From Corylus avellana (Eukaryota > Streptophyta > Magnoliopsida > Fagales > Betulaceae), in assembly GCF_901000735.1 (NCBI RefSeq), contig NC_081546.1, positions 7,776,254-7,840,253 of the forward strand: a stretch of DNA of 64,000 nt, written 5' to 3'. Below the pieces are notes generated by a model that was not told the origin of the DNA, searched no databases, and saw only the letters and a list, made by a program, of their open reading frames with translations. Each line of letters begins with the position of its first letter. The first letter of the stretch is position 1. The translations under genes and the position numbers were made by a program. Of this stretch, positions 22,938 through 46,043 are shown piece after piece.

Positions 22938-25900
22938 TCATGTTTTGCTTTTGAATTTCCTTTGAGCTTTCAAATCCACCACAATCACAGTGATGTTGTC
23001 CTTGCTTCCTTTTTGAATAGCGCGATTCGAGAGGAATTCTGCTGCCGCTTGAGCTGCAGGATCAATTCCCTCACCCCTGATAGTGGGAAGTGTAACACCA
23101 TTCTTTTTGTGCCAGAGGAGTATTCTTTTCCGAGCCAGGTCACACACCTCTTCATTTGTCATGACATCCCATAACCCATCACTCGCTAAAATAAGGCATT
23201 CGTCGTCTTTTGTCCGTGGAAGAAACCGCACCTCTGGTTCCGGAATTATCCATGGTTTCAAATATCGGTCACCTGAAATCCACAAGCAAGTCAAACAAAA
23301 TATTTTCCACAAAATAAACTGGTTGTATTATTATTATTAGTGGAGTCCAAGTAGTATGGAATTCCTTACATATGTCTGCTACAAGTAAAATGAATGCACA
23401 TAACATGACAAGTTGACATAATAGGAAAACATTATAATGTCTTATACTGCTGATTGAAATTATCATTTTTTGGACATAGTAATGCACAAATGATAGGAGT
23501 TACATGACTCCAACGAAGAAGAATAGACAGTTTTAAGACAGTAACAACAGAACAACCAAACAGAACCACTAAGCTTCCCTGCATTTTTTTGCACAAGAAA
23601 AATATGAAGTTCGATTTTGGAAAAGTATCGATGTCCCTTAGAAAATATGATCAATCCATTGTGGTTTTCAAGTCACTGGAATGGAAATTTATGGCATATA
23701 TTGAGACAGCATTGGCACTGTTACAATTGAATATCTAGGGTCATTCGACAAAATCTAAAGATACCTGTGAGAAATAAGACTTTGTTTCGTTATCAACAGA
23801 ACCACAATAGAAATATTTCAAATACTAGAGAAGAAGACATTCACTCACTTGGTTTCCCCAGGATGTCAAAGTCTCCAACATAATTAACACAGACGACTTG
23901 ATTTCTAGAAATTAAAAACAAATACTCCCTCAATCCTATATTCTTAGTCCTCTATTATATTTTGGGATGCCTCAAAGTACTGCCATTTTCAAAAGTCAAT
24001 GAACACAATTTAAAAAACTTTCTTTATGTGAAAAGCCAACCTCCTTTCATTTGTTTTATTTATGAATAAATTAAGCACTGAATACCGATTCTCAATCAAA
24101 AGTGAAGAAGTCTGACCTAAACATGACTAACAAAAAGTATCAATCAAAATGAAGATGCCCTATACTAACAAAATTCATATACGTTATCTATATATAATAT
24201 TTTCCATGTTACCATTTTATCATGCAAACTTCCAAAAGAGAGAAATGAAGCAACATCTCAATTGCCATTATTTTGCAATGCCACCTTCAGAATACAACCT
24301 TTATGAAAAGTACGGCAGATCCATGTTTTAAATACCCCTTATTAGAATTTCCTAATGGTGTGTTTGCAGGATAGATTTTAAGATGGGATTTTACTTTTGT
24401 AATTTGGGAATTTCTAGTGTTCATTTCTCTTGTTTGGATTAACGTTAAGAGTCATTTCAAAAAAAAAAAAAAAAAAAGGAATTTTGAACTTGGGATTTTA
24501 AAGTATCTAAATCTCAAGTTCAAATTCCATAGAAGAAAGTAGAGTTTTACAAATCTTATTGTTATCACTCTAATACCTACCATACTCGTTAAACTGACAC
24601 CGCCAATGTTGTTGCCAGAGTCGTAACTACTATACTACCCTAATACTTTTATTTCTTAATTTTTAAATATATTCATCCAAACAATAGAAATTTGAATTAA
24701 TAAGACTAGAATTCCCACTAATTTGAATTCCAGCATATAAGCACAACCTTACAGAATAATGTCCATTTAGGAAGTTCTATTTTACTCACTGAAATCCTAG
24801 ATGATTTGGAAAAATGTCCATATATATCAAAAGCAACCCACAACAGGGTTCATCAGGATAAAATAGATATTCCATACACTTTCTAAGACTCTTGGAAATT
24901 GAGAACTCTCACTGACAACTCAAAAATTGCTTCATATCAGAGTGAAACAATTAAAGTGAACCAGTTACATAAGCTGCTTAAATCTGATCTGATCCTTTCA
25001 ATTTCTCATCATTCTCCTCACAAATCAATTTATGTTGAAATCAGCCTAATCCAATCAGAATCCTAATCTGGCACCACTATGAAGCTTACACCTCAAGGTA
25101 AGCCCCTAGAAACCACTTATAAAGCTCAAGAACATGCTTCATGACTTGCACTGAATGCATTATCTCCTTCCCCGTAAAAATGATAACAACCAGAAGAAAA
25201 TGAAAGGTGGACTTGTCTCACATTAATGTCATAAACTTTGATCATTCCTTTCTCATCTTTATTTAAGTAAAAATTTTACAAAATTAATTCATGGGTCTTA
25301 AACATATAATCTCTGGAAGTCATAACAACTCAGCACACACCTATGCTTTAATTTTACTGCCTTAAACTACTTGTGCAAAATATTGCTGCAACAACTTGAA
25401 CGCAGAAAAAACACAATGCATTCATAAACTGAACTCCTGGCTGGCATCCAACAGGCAAGTGCAACATAATTGGTAATCTCATTCGACCATATAAAGTATT
25501 AAGTTTAACTAGTGATTAACATCATCATGGAAAAGATAATCCATGACATGATAATCACTGGGAAGCATTGATTCCTTTCCCCAAAGTGAATTTGGTCAAT
25601 GTATGCTTGTAATATTCGTAATAGCAACCTGACCATAACAAAGCTGTTGACAAAAGAAACTCCCGGTGAGGGGCAACTTTAGGGAAACTCACAGTCCAAA
25701 ACATGCAAATGGATAAGAAAAAGTAATGGTGAAGAAGCACACACCAATAGACCTTGACATTGCAAGAACTCCAAAAACACGATGCCCATTCCACTGAATG
25801 ACCTTGCCTCCAGCTGCCTCAATTCTTGCATATTCATCTTCTCGATTTGGCTGAGATAATATCAACAACAAATTATATTAAATGGATATCTGCCTATAAT

Positions 25901-27281
25901 CAATTATTACAACAAAAGATGTAAAACTACTGTTAAGAGGTCTATTACTTTATGATCAACTGACAATGCCATAGGTTCTTTCCCACGACATAGAACTGCT
26001 CTTGAATCTCCACAGTTTGCTACAATGATATGTGATGAACAAATAATGGCCACCACAGCAGTAGAACCAACAGTTTCTGGTGCGACAGGCTCAAGACTAG
26101 CTTTTCCTCCAATTTCGTCGTCAACCTTAAGAAAACAATCGGTGAAAGCTTTTCTCCACTGCTCTTCGCAACTTCCCTTGATACTTCCAACACTTAGGCC
26201 TCCCTTAACAAGTTCTATCTCCTCAGCCAAAGCCATATGGACACGATCACGACAATAGTTTGCAACCTGAACAAATAAGTTCCTCATGAGAATAAATTCC
26301 TTTGCAGAAGGACATATATGCATGAGTCGGTAGTTGAAAAAAAAATCAGAAGAAAACCAACAAGGATGCAAATAAAATAAATGGTACCTGCGAGCCTCCA
26401 TGGCCATCATAGACTCCAAAGAAATGAACAGTCTGGTGAGGTAAGAAATTAGTCATGCCATCAAGTACCCGGTCACCGATTAGCATTTGAACAGGAATCT
26501 TCAGAAAACGAGGTACCGCGGCAACTGCATCTTCCATCTCAGGTCTTCTTCCGCACATAGATGTAAATCCCCAAAGAGGCACATAATCCACCTCAAAAAC
26601 ACTGCGGCCAGATGTTCCACTCACCGCTCTTTCCAGAGGCAACTGAAGAAGAACTGCAGATGGCTTTGGATCAGAGCCATCGCCAATCTCTTCCTCAAGA
26701 CTCACAGCCACAGCAACAGGATCACTCACGATCTCTGTCTCATCATTTGGTTCCACTGGATTGAAGGCCTTAGCAACAACATTAACACCGCATAAACTCC
26801 TCCCAGTTTCTATGGAACTCTGTGTTCCTACATCAGAAGAAGCCTCAAGAACCAAGATTTCCTCTCCACACAAACTACTGTTCTCACTCGCCACTGAAAG
26901 AGAACAAGAGCAATCAAGAATCTGATCACCCTCCAATGACAATGAATCATCTTCCTCGCTTTCCGGGGCTACTATCACATCATCCCCAGCAACCCAATTG
27001 CATTCATTTTGAGATACCATATCCAACATAAGAGCTCCTCCTCCCTTGTTCTTTTTCGGCACTGCAGCCGCCAAAATCCGAACTTCATTAGCCAAATCCT
27101 CAACACCAGCAGCAACCGTCTCAGTGGAAGCCTTAGTAACAGAATCAGACAATAAACCCCCCTTGTCTGCCATTAGCTTGAGTCTAGTGATATCTATGTG
27201 GGTAGCGATGGTTTGGTTATCACAGAGTGAGTTACCTACTCGAAATGGCACTGCGACCGCCGGAGACATCTCCTCCATCAA
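22938..27281 (-). CDS. HAB1: Clade A protein phosphatase 2C, HAB1-type
   Basis: Four exons on the minus strand: 27281-26388, 26266-25949, 25850-25745, 23272-22938, giving 550 aa (Arabidopsis HAB1 is 511). Residues 1-240 are a variable acidic N-terminal region. The PP2C domain starts near [18 protein letters not shown]. Metal-site motifs are VYDGHGG (D292) and ASDGLWDV (D471); GSKDNITV (D531, N532) closes the domain. VIQW (W424) matches the abscisic-acid 'lock' tryptophan of clade A enzymes, followed by [20 protein letters not shown]. Family knowledge: these Mg/Mn-dependent Ser/Thr phosphatases dephosphorylate SnRK2 kinases and are inhibited by PYR/PYL receptors with ABA. Intron 3 is about 2.5 kb. 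An ATG at 27278 is an alternative start. The gene name follows resemblance to HAB1; a HAB2-type name is also possible. Confidence 0.93.
24350..24750. mobile_element. Possible degenerate MITE in PP2C intron 3
   Basis: AGTGTTCATTTCTCTTGTTT on the left is loosely mirrored by a right-hand segment around CAAACAATAGAAATTTGAAT and ATTCCCACTAATTTGAATTC. The pairing is imperfect and the boundaries are unclear. The remaining intron (23273-25744) has no recognisable gene. Confidence 0.3.
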
Positions 27282-30060
27282 TATCCCTATCTAGGCAGCA
27301 CAAAAAGTTACCCTCCAACCCCTTTAAAATCAAACAGCCTGTCATTTTTCAACTAATCCATCACCTTCTTTTCTAATCGAGAATAATCTTGGAATTGGAA
27401 TGGTGGGTTTCAACCGCTCATTTTCCATGCCTAAGAAAATCAAGTTAGACCAATAGAGGAAGCAAATTTCAGGTGATGTAACTCTATGTTTGAGCTAAAA
27501 AGGGTGGTGAAAGGGAAATGGGTAGTCAGATCTGGTCAACAACAACAGTGAATCCCAACTTCCATATATAGCAATACTAACCGAAAATGGATCGCATGGA
27601 CCTGTCTAGAACTTATCAACTTCTTCTTCTCTGGAGTCTTCTTTATCTACCTCCATCAGCTACAATGAGAGAGAAACAACCAGAAAAGAACATTAAACGG
27701 AGACACACACCACACAAACCAAAAGGAAAAAAACAAGTAAAATACAATTGTGACAACATAAGTAAATTAAATTTGAAACCAACCCCTTATCCCTAACACA
27801 AGAAAGATGGAGAAAAGGGGGGGTCATGAGAAAGAACCAAAGAAAGGCCGAGTCCCAAGAATCACAGGAAAACCCTAGAAAAGCACCCTTTTTCACATAT
27901 TACTTGAGTTCCCTGGATCTAAGGCAACCCATCTCAGCCTCTTGCTCTTTAGCCAGCTCTCTCTCTCTCTCTCTCAAATAATTATGACAAATAATCTAGA
28001 AAAGAAAGTAAAAGAAGAAACGAAACAAGGAGTCGCCACCTAATTTGTCAACTGGACACTGATAAGTCTTCTCTTACCTCCCACTTTCTCTCTCTCTCTC
28101 TCTCTATGGTATTGGTTCAAGAAATTCTTCCTTTCTTATTTCTCTCTTCCAGAGACTTTCACCCATCAAAGAAAAAGAAAAAAGAAAAGGACTTTTAACA
28201 TCAGAAAGCGATGAAACGAATAAAAATATCAAGAAACAAGGCATATGGGGCGGTCGCTCACCATTAAAAAAATAACATCTCAATGTGATCACGAAAAAGA
28301 TAATACTTTTTATGTAAATGTTGATCTGGGTTGGGTGCCGAAACTTGGAAGAGCAAGAAAGCGAGTGAGAGGAAAGAGAATTAAGATGCAAGAAAATGAA
28401 TTTGAGAGAAAAGCGAAAGGAGAAAGAAAGGCAAGTCAGAGGGAGGGAGTGTGGTGGGTGCGTGAGGGAGAGAAGGGAGGGAGAAATGGACAGGTGTCAA
28501 ATCTAGAAGAGCATATTAAAGCATCTCCACCCATTTACATGCTCCTTCCCTTTTCATCCTCCACCCCCGAAAGGGACTTTTCCTCCATACATAACGCCTA
28601 CAACTGTACATTGCTTTTTGGGTTTACCTCAAGATTGAAAAAAAAAAAAAAAACCTTTTGAATTTGATGGATTTCACGCCCCTACTTCGTTCGTATAATC
28701 TGAAAGCGAGATAGATTTCATTACTTTGTAGTAGATTTCAGCTTCCTTTCTCTTTCTTTTTTCTTTTTCTTTTTCCTTTTCTTTTATTTTTTTGAAAAGA
28801 CAAAAATAATAATAATTATAATAATTCCTAGTGTTTTTAGTGACCAGTTCAAATTGCTTCTTTTAAGAGATAAAAAAATTATTCGACTTTAATAATCTTG
28901 ATGAATATTAGTTTCTTTATTTCTTTAATTTTTTTTTTTTTTAAACGTAAAATAGCAACATACCCTTTTCCTCTTCTTTTTCTTCTTCGGAAGTATATGA
29001 TCATATTAATATGTGCAAGGAAGAAGAATGGTGACTTATACCTGTAATTATGGACGTATGTATGACATGTTTATGAATTTTTATCATTCATATACCATAT
29101 TCACCAAATATCATTGGCCGACCCAAAAAGAAGAGAAAGTATCATGGCTCAAAAAGAACAGAAAAAGTATCACCGGCCAAATAGAATGGAGTTATACTGA
29201 TTCAAGTACTAGATATTCCAAATTCCTACTTTATAAACCAAACCTTCGAGAATATTGCATGTGAACTTAATTTACAGAACAAAGATGTCAGCACAAGGCG
29301 ACAATTCGTATATGCACATTAGGTTTGAGTCATGTCAATGTATATAGGCATAAGATTATATAGGTTAATCCTGACTCGGCCCATTTAATTAAACTAGTCA
29401 AACCCTATCCGCTAATTTCGTGTTGAGTTCGTATTAGGTTTATGGATCATGTCAAAATTTGTCAGCCTAATACCAATGCACTAAAAAAAATTAGAATAGA
29501 CGAGAGAAAAAGATGGATTAAAGACGCCAAGTCCACGAATTGTGAACTTAAAAGCCAGATTCCCCAGCTACAACAATCAGCATTCAAAAAGGGCATATAA
29601 CAATTTAACACCTTAAGAGTCATGTATGGACAGAATATATATATTTGAATAGCTTTTTGCTTTGGCCATAATATATATTTCAATAGCTAACCCGTCAAAG
29701 CTTACACATGGTAAGAGTAAAGAATTTCTTCAACACATCTATTGAGTTTCCTGGCAATTTGGCACCAATTAAAATTTGACCAGAAACTGCCACGAGAGAA
29801 GGCAAGCATACCACTGCCAACCTGGGCAGCCAGGACATAAGTTCCATAAACTCTCTGTCCTAAATTCTTAGTTCTAATACACAAATCATTTTTTTTTTGA
29901 TAAGTAGTTCTAATACACAAATCATTTCAGCTAGAGTTTCATTTGGCCTCCACTGATGTCTTAAGAAGCTCTTCAAATACTGCTGTACACTTAGATGGTG
30001 GTTATGGAAATTGCATGGAAGCCAATCTACAATAAATGCTAATGTAGGGAAGCAGCAGGC
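27282..30060. other. PP2C 5' leader/promoter and spacer to the NDR kinase
   Basis: No gene seen. It holds two CT microsatellites (27957-27974 and 28088-28106, read as GA in the PP2C transcript direction), a purine-rich stretch at 28340-28500 and T-rich runs at 28750-28790. 27282 to about 28500 is the likely leader and promoter of the phosphatase gene; a leader intron is possible but not demonstrated. 29300-29460 carries a degenerate dispersed repeat. The 3' UTR of the kinase gene falls in roughly 29700-30060. Confidence 0.5.
29869..29927. repeat. 22-bp direct duplication around a tiny insert
   Basis: TAGTTCTAATACACAAATCA occurs at 29869 and again at 29905, each followed by TT, with only a T-run plus GATAAG between. 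This is what a severely 5'-truncated, tail-only retroposon with its target duplication would look like (insert read as CTTATC-poly-A on the minus strand). Confidence 0.5.
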
Positions 30061-41307
<11,247 letters not shown>

Positions 41308-41309
41308 TT

Positions 41310-41349
<40 letters not shown>

Positions 41350-42195
41350 ACTCTCACTCTCGCAGAGAAAGAGCTCTCGTTTATTGCAGCGACGAGGAGA
41401 GACGATGCAAGAGAACCTCAAAACCCCCCTCTGCCCAACCCCGATTGTTTTAGCTTCCTCCTCCTCCGCTGCGTCGGCGGCTTATATGCAATCTTCGCCT
41501 CAACCCTCACTCAAACGCCACGTGCATGTTTAAAATCACCACCGCCACTTTTTAGAAACGTGGCGGCATCCGATGCCAGGTCGGTTCGGAATTTTTTGTT
41601 TGTGGAGAGTAGGGGATCAGAGCTCTTTATTAATTAATTAATAAGTTTCACGATAGTTGTCAGAAGGCGAGTGATGTGTCTTCACGCTCTCGGTAACGTG
41701 CGTGGGGAGCACTCCACGTTGTGGTAGGGCAAAGTGTCAGTGTCAGATCTCCAGTGACGCATTTCGGCACATTCTACAATTTCTACTATTCTAGTACATC
41801 AACACCACGAGGACTCCCACATTCTTCGCCGTGGTTGGGACGGTGTGGTACACTCGCCTTTAATAGATTGTGGATTTATATTAAATTCTCGGTCAGGGAT
41901 TGGCTGTCTCTGGCTTGGCTTTTAGACAGCCTATGTTGTGGGTTGATCTCCTTCGTTTTCTCTCGCACAATAAATTTTTTTAAAAAAAAATTATTTCCTA
42001 GTCCTCTCTCACATGCATTTGCCCTGCGGATCCGAGGCATAGAAATATACACGTGAAGTATATAATCGGTAGCTCAAGAAAAAACAAAAAAATATAGTAT
42101 ATAATCGGTAATTGTTGGGGTTTCACATAACTTTAAAAGGAATAAGAAACAATGTTTGATAACATCATTTTGATGTTTATTAAAATAGATTTTGT
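41308..42195. promoter_or_regulatory. NDR kinase 5' leader and promoter region
   Basis: Directly upstream of the kinase ATG is a CT microsatellite (41309-41370), read as a GA tract in the mRNA leader. This is common in plant 5' UTRs. An upstream in-frame ATG at 41421 would add a low-complexity Ser-Glu-Arg stretch, so I prefer the ATG at 41307 just before EEERKEEEE. No other gene seen to 42195. Confidence 0.5.
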
Positions 42196-43998
42196 TGAAA
42201 TTATGATGACATGAGAATATTGAGCGGAAGTAAGAGAGAGAGAATGAATACAAAATGTATAAATACAAGTATAGTAATCAAATTCTTTTGATTTGATTAC
42301 AATCCCAATATTTGATTACAATCAGCCCATAAACAGATAATATTCGATATCAACGTAATTATGAAATATACGGAAAATATTCTAACATCCCCCTCAAACT
42401 CAAGGTGGAATATTTTAGAGCCTTGAGTTTGAAATCTGAAACAATGATGATGGTGGTGGCGGCGGCCGAAAACGAGCCATAGATGGTGGTGACTGCCAGA
42501 AGAGATAGAGGCTGGAGGGGCAGCCACCGACGACGGCAAGTGGCTGGTGAATGTAGATGCAAAAGAGCCGACAACGGGTCAAAACTCCAAAATGGGCCAA
42601 CAATGGGTCAAGGCTAACAATGAGCCAAACTTCAAAATGGGCTGACAATGAGCCAAACTTCAAAATGGGTCGACGATGAGCCAAAATCCAAAAATAGGCT
42701 GACAACAGGCCAAAATCCAAAAAGGGGGCCGACAACAGGCCATGGCTGACAATGAGCCAAACTTCAAAAGGGACTGACGACGAGCCAAAAAATTTTTTTA
42801 AAAAAAAAAGAAAAAAAGAAAAATGAGCCCACTTGGGCGGTTATCAGATTAGCGCACTGAATCTGATCGGCGCGTGGCGTGCATGATGTGGTCACTCGGA
42901 CCTTTTTTTTTTTTTTTTAAGAATCTCGTTTTGTGCCATTTAAAGATGCCAAAAGTAAAATCAAGCCACAAATTTGAAATCATGACGAAAAAATGAGTGG
43001 GAAACACTTGGTCAACTCTAAAAGTCAACGGTCAACTCTAACAAAAGTCAATGCAAGACTGTGTGGCAAGGGTGCTGATGTGGCAGATATGCTAACATGG
43101 CAGATGTGATGATGTGGCACTGGCATGGCGGAATGAGCTAGTGTCGGCGGTTTTGGAGTCGCCGGAGGAGGATCTCTTGAACGGGACCTTGAGCAAACCG
43201 AATGGACTACTGTGGCGGCCTGTGGTGGAGCACCGAAGACTTCATGTGGCGCGTGTGGGAGTGTGAGAACTTCAATGGATGATTTCGGATGGATCTAGGA
43301 TGGGCGGTGGCGGATCTATCGAATGGTCCGGAAACTAGGCTAATCAGAAGAAGGCAACAATGCGTGGAGCACGTGGTGTTTGTGGTAGAAACTTCAGGTG
43401 GCGCATGAACCATTTTCTAGTGGTATTCAGGTCAAATCTAGGACGTCCAATGGCTAATCTATCGAATGGTGTGTCCATCTCCGTGATTAGGGAACTTTTG
43501 GCGGCAGGTAGCTAAATGGGCAGAAGGTGTGGGAGGCGCGTGGTGGCCGAAGGCGGTGCGGGATGATCAGTGGTGACACCTAGAGGAGCGTGACACTTGG
43601 ATGTAGCAAAACAATGAGAAATGTCAAGGATGTTGAAGGCCACAAGAAAGTGGCTCTGATACCATATTGAAATAATGAAGATGCGAAAATATTAGCAGAA
43701 GCAAGAGAGAGAGAATAAACACAAATAACTTATGGGTGGTTCGGTGTTAGACACCTACGTCCACCACTATGAATACCTCTAAGAGCTACATTGTGCTCAT
43801 TAACTTTTTTTTTTGTTTACAATACAAAGGTCTCTATTCATAGGGTAATGTCTAAATACAAGTATAGTAATTAAATCCCCTTGATTTGATTACAATCCCA
43901 ATATTTAATTACAATCAGCCCATAAATAGAGAATATTCGATATCAACGTAATTATGGAATACACGGAAAATATATTATATTTTCCGTGTATTCTAACA
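42196..43998 (-). mobile_element. Non-autonomous copia-type LTR element
   Basis: Direct repeats at 42196-42387 (192 bp, with an internal deletion) and 43668-43998 (331 bp) both begin TGAAAT on the plus strand and end ATTCTAACA, that is TGTTAGAAT to TTTCA on the minus strand. GCTCTGATACCA (43653-43664), the reverse of the tRNA-Met primer-binding site, adjoins the right LTR. A TCCCCCTCA tract adjoins the left LTR as polypurine tract. The 1.3-kb interior has no copia pol; it is G-rich with repeats of AAAATGGGCTGACAATGAGC type. Length and lack of genes fit a TRIM/LARD-like element. No matching 5-bp target duplication found. Confidence 0.8.
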
Positions 43999-45898
43999 TA
44001 TTTCAAGCGAAATTGTTTTACTTACCATATACGTGAGCTTCTAATTTTATTAATAAAGTCACAAATGAATCCCATCTATTCAACAACTCACTTGATATCT
44101 ACTTGTTTAAACTTGATTCGTGACCATAGAAAATCACTCGTAGCTGTTATAACTTGCTCAATTATTTAGTAACACATGACATACCCGACTCACTCACAAA
44201 ATTTAATTAAGGCTCATGAGCCTAACTTGTATAAAACCCAACCCAATTCGATTAAGGCTCGCGAGCCTACTTTGTATACACTCATATGTTTATATGTGTT
44301 TATTGTTTATAAACATGTACCTAGTATTAATTATATTAAGTTAATAACTAATTGGTTAATATATACTAGCAACTAACTAACTATGTAAGTATAGTTAAGT
44401 AGTTAACTATAGTCTAGAGGTTACTTTGATAAACAAAAAGTATATACTATAGTTAATATAAGTATATAGTATAAGTATAAAGTATATAATATAAATATAA
44501 ATACGAGTATAAAGTACGATTATTTACAAACTACAGCTTGACTATCACATAACAATCACTTGAATGTAAGAAACTCTTCTCTCTTAAATATGGCTTATAT
44601 ATATATATAGCGTGTGTCGGTGTGTGAGAGAGAGAGAGTGATACACATTTGCATCAATTTGGTTTTTTTTTGCTATGTTGACATTGTAATTGGATATGAT
44701 TAGAAGAGAAACTACAGATCCATGACCAATGATTGAACAAAATGGAATAGTACCAAATAGAGCTACATTCAATTTTCCTTTTCTTGATAGAGCCTTAGAT
44801 GAATTATGTGGTGGAAAATGAGTGCTAACAATGCCAATGAGATGGCATAAGACTCGGTATAAGTCTAGCGAACGGAGCAGAGCTTTGACACACATTTCAT
44901 TAGGATTTAGGACCATACATGCAGACAACCACATCCGATAATCACTTTTAAGCACGGTTATTAACCCCATTTGCATGTGGTTACTAACCGACATCTCTGT
45001 GGTTATTGTGATTAATAAATGCAGCTATTAACTGTCATCTGTTTTTGAAGTAATGGGCCCTTTTGGTATATTATAATGTTTTGTGCATTCTTTGGTCCTC
45101 TACTATGGCCTATTTTAAACAATTTTGAAAAATATTTTGGGTTTGTTTTATTGTTCTTTTCAAGCTCTAGTGTTTTAAAATAAATCTATATCTTGATTCC
45201 ACATTCCAACTAAACCGCGGCATTTTAGTGAATTTGTTTATATATATATATATATATATATATGTGTATATATATGGGTATACTTACTTTAAAACCATTA
45301 TTTGCATTTGCATCTGCGGATAGCAATTAGTTACGGTTAATAACTGCCCACATGTCCAACCCTACATTTCATAACTCAACTCTAATAAGTATCCTTATAA
45401 ACGAGCTAGTTTTGAAGTCCTAAAGCCCAATTTAGTTCAGTTCGATTATAACCCTATAAATTACCAACAAACTCTATTGAGTTTTGTCCGTATGACAAAT
45501 AAGTATTTTGAAAAAATTTGCGATAAAATATGAAAATAGGAGAAGGCAACGGAAGTGAAGAGAAAATAAATATAAACTATTTTGGGATGGTTCGACATTA
45601 AATGTCTATGTACATCACTAAGATTTGCCTTAAAAGCTACATTGTGCTTTTATTCCATAACGATGTTTACAATACAAAAGTCTTTACTTTTTAACCTATC
45701 AGCAGAATTATTAAACTCACTTTTCTTCCCTAAATGTAAGAAAAATTCAACAAAAATCAAGTCAAGGCTATATGCTAAGCGTGATTTAGGGAAGCATAAA
45801 CACTTTCCTTAATTTTTTGTTAAGCTGTTAATTAACCCAATCCAGAAGCAGTTGAAAAAAACGGAGCACTAGTTTGATACACGGAAGGGACAGAACAC
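43999..45898. other. AT-rich spacer with LTR fragment
   Basis: No convincing gene. About 45575-45690 (GGTTCGACATTAAATGTC, GCTACATTGTGCTTTTATTC, TTTACAATACAAAAGTC) is a diverged fragment of the same LTR as at 43735-43835. 44176-44280 has degenerate GGCTCATGAGCC motifs. A TA microsatellite lies at 45239-45262. A 136-codon minus-strand frame at 44584-44994 has no recognisable domain. Confidence 0.5.
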
Positions 45899-46043
45899 AA
45901 CCGAAGTCCCGAAGTGTAACCAGAAGTACCGGCCAAAGCCCTTTTACCTGTCAAAACTGTGTCGTTTGAACCGGAGGACAGATAGCAACAATCAATGGCG
46001 TCTTAGGCCAAGCTCCAACGAGTAGCTGAAGCTGATAGAAGCC

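Noticed and set aside
26025..27294. Several plus-strand frames across PP2C exons
   Set aside because: Antisense shadows of exons 1 and 2 of the phosphatase gene, without their own motifs.
42297..43413. Minus-strand frames in the G-rich retroelement interior
   Set aside because: Low-complexity repeats of short motifs inside a gene-less LTR element. No gag or pol signature.
44584..44994. 136-codon minus-strand frame
   Set aside because: No recognisable domain, no introns or homologous neighbours, and it lies in repeat-like AT-rich DNA with degenerate motifs. Length alone is weak evidence in eukaryotic intergenic DNA.
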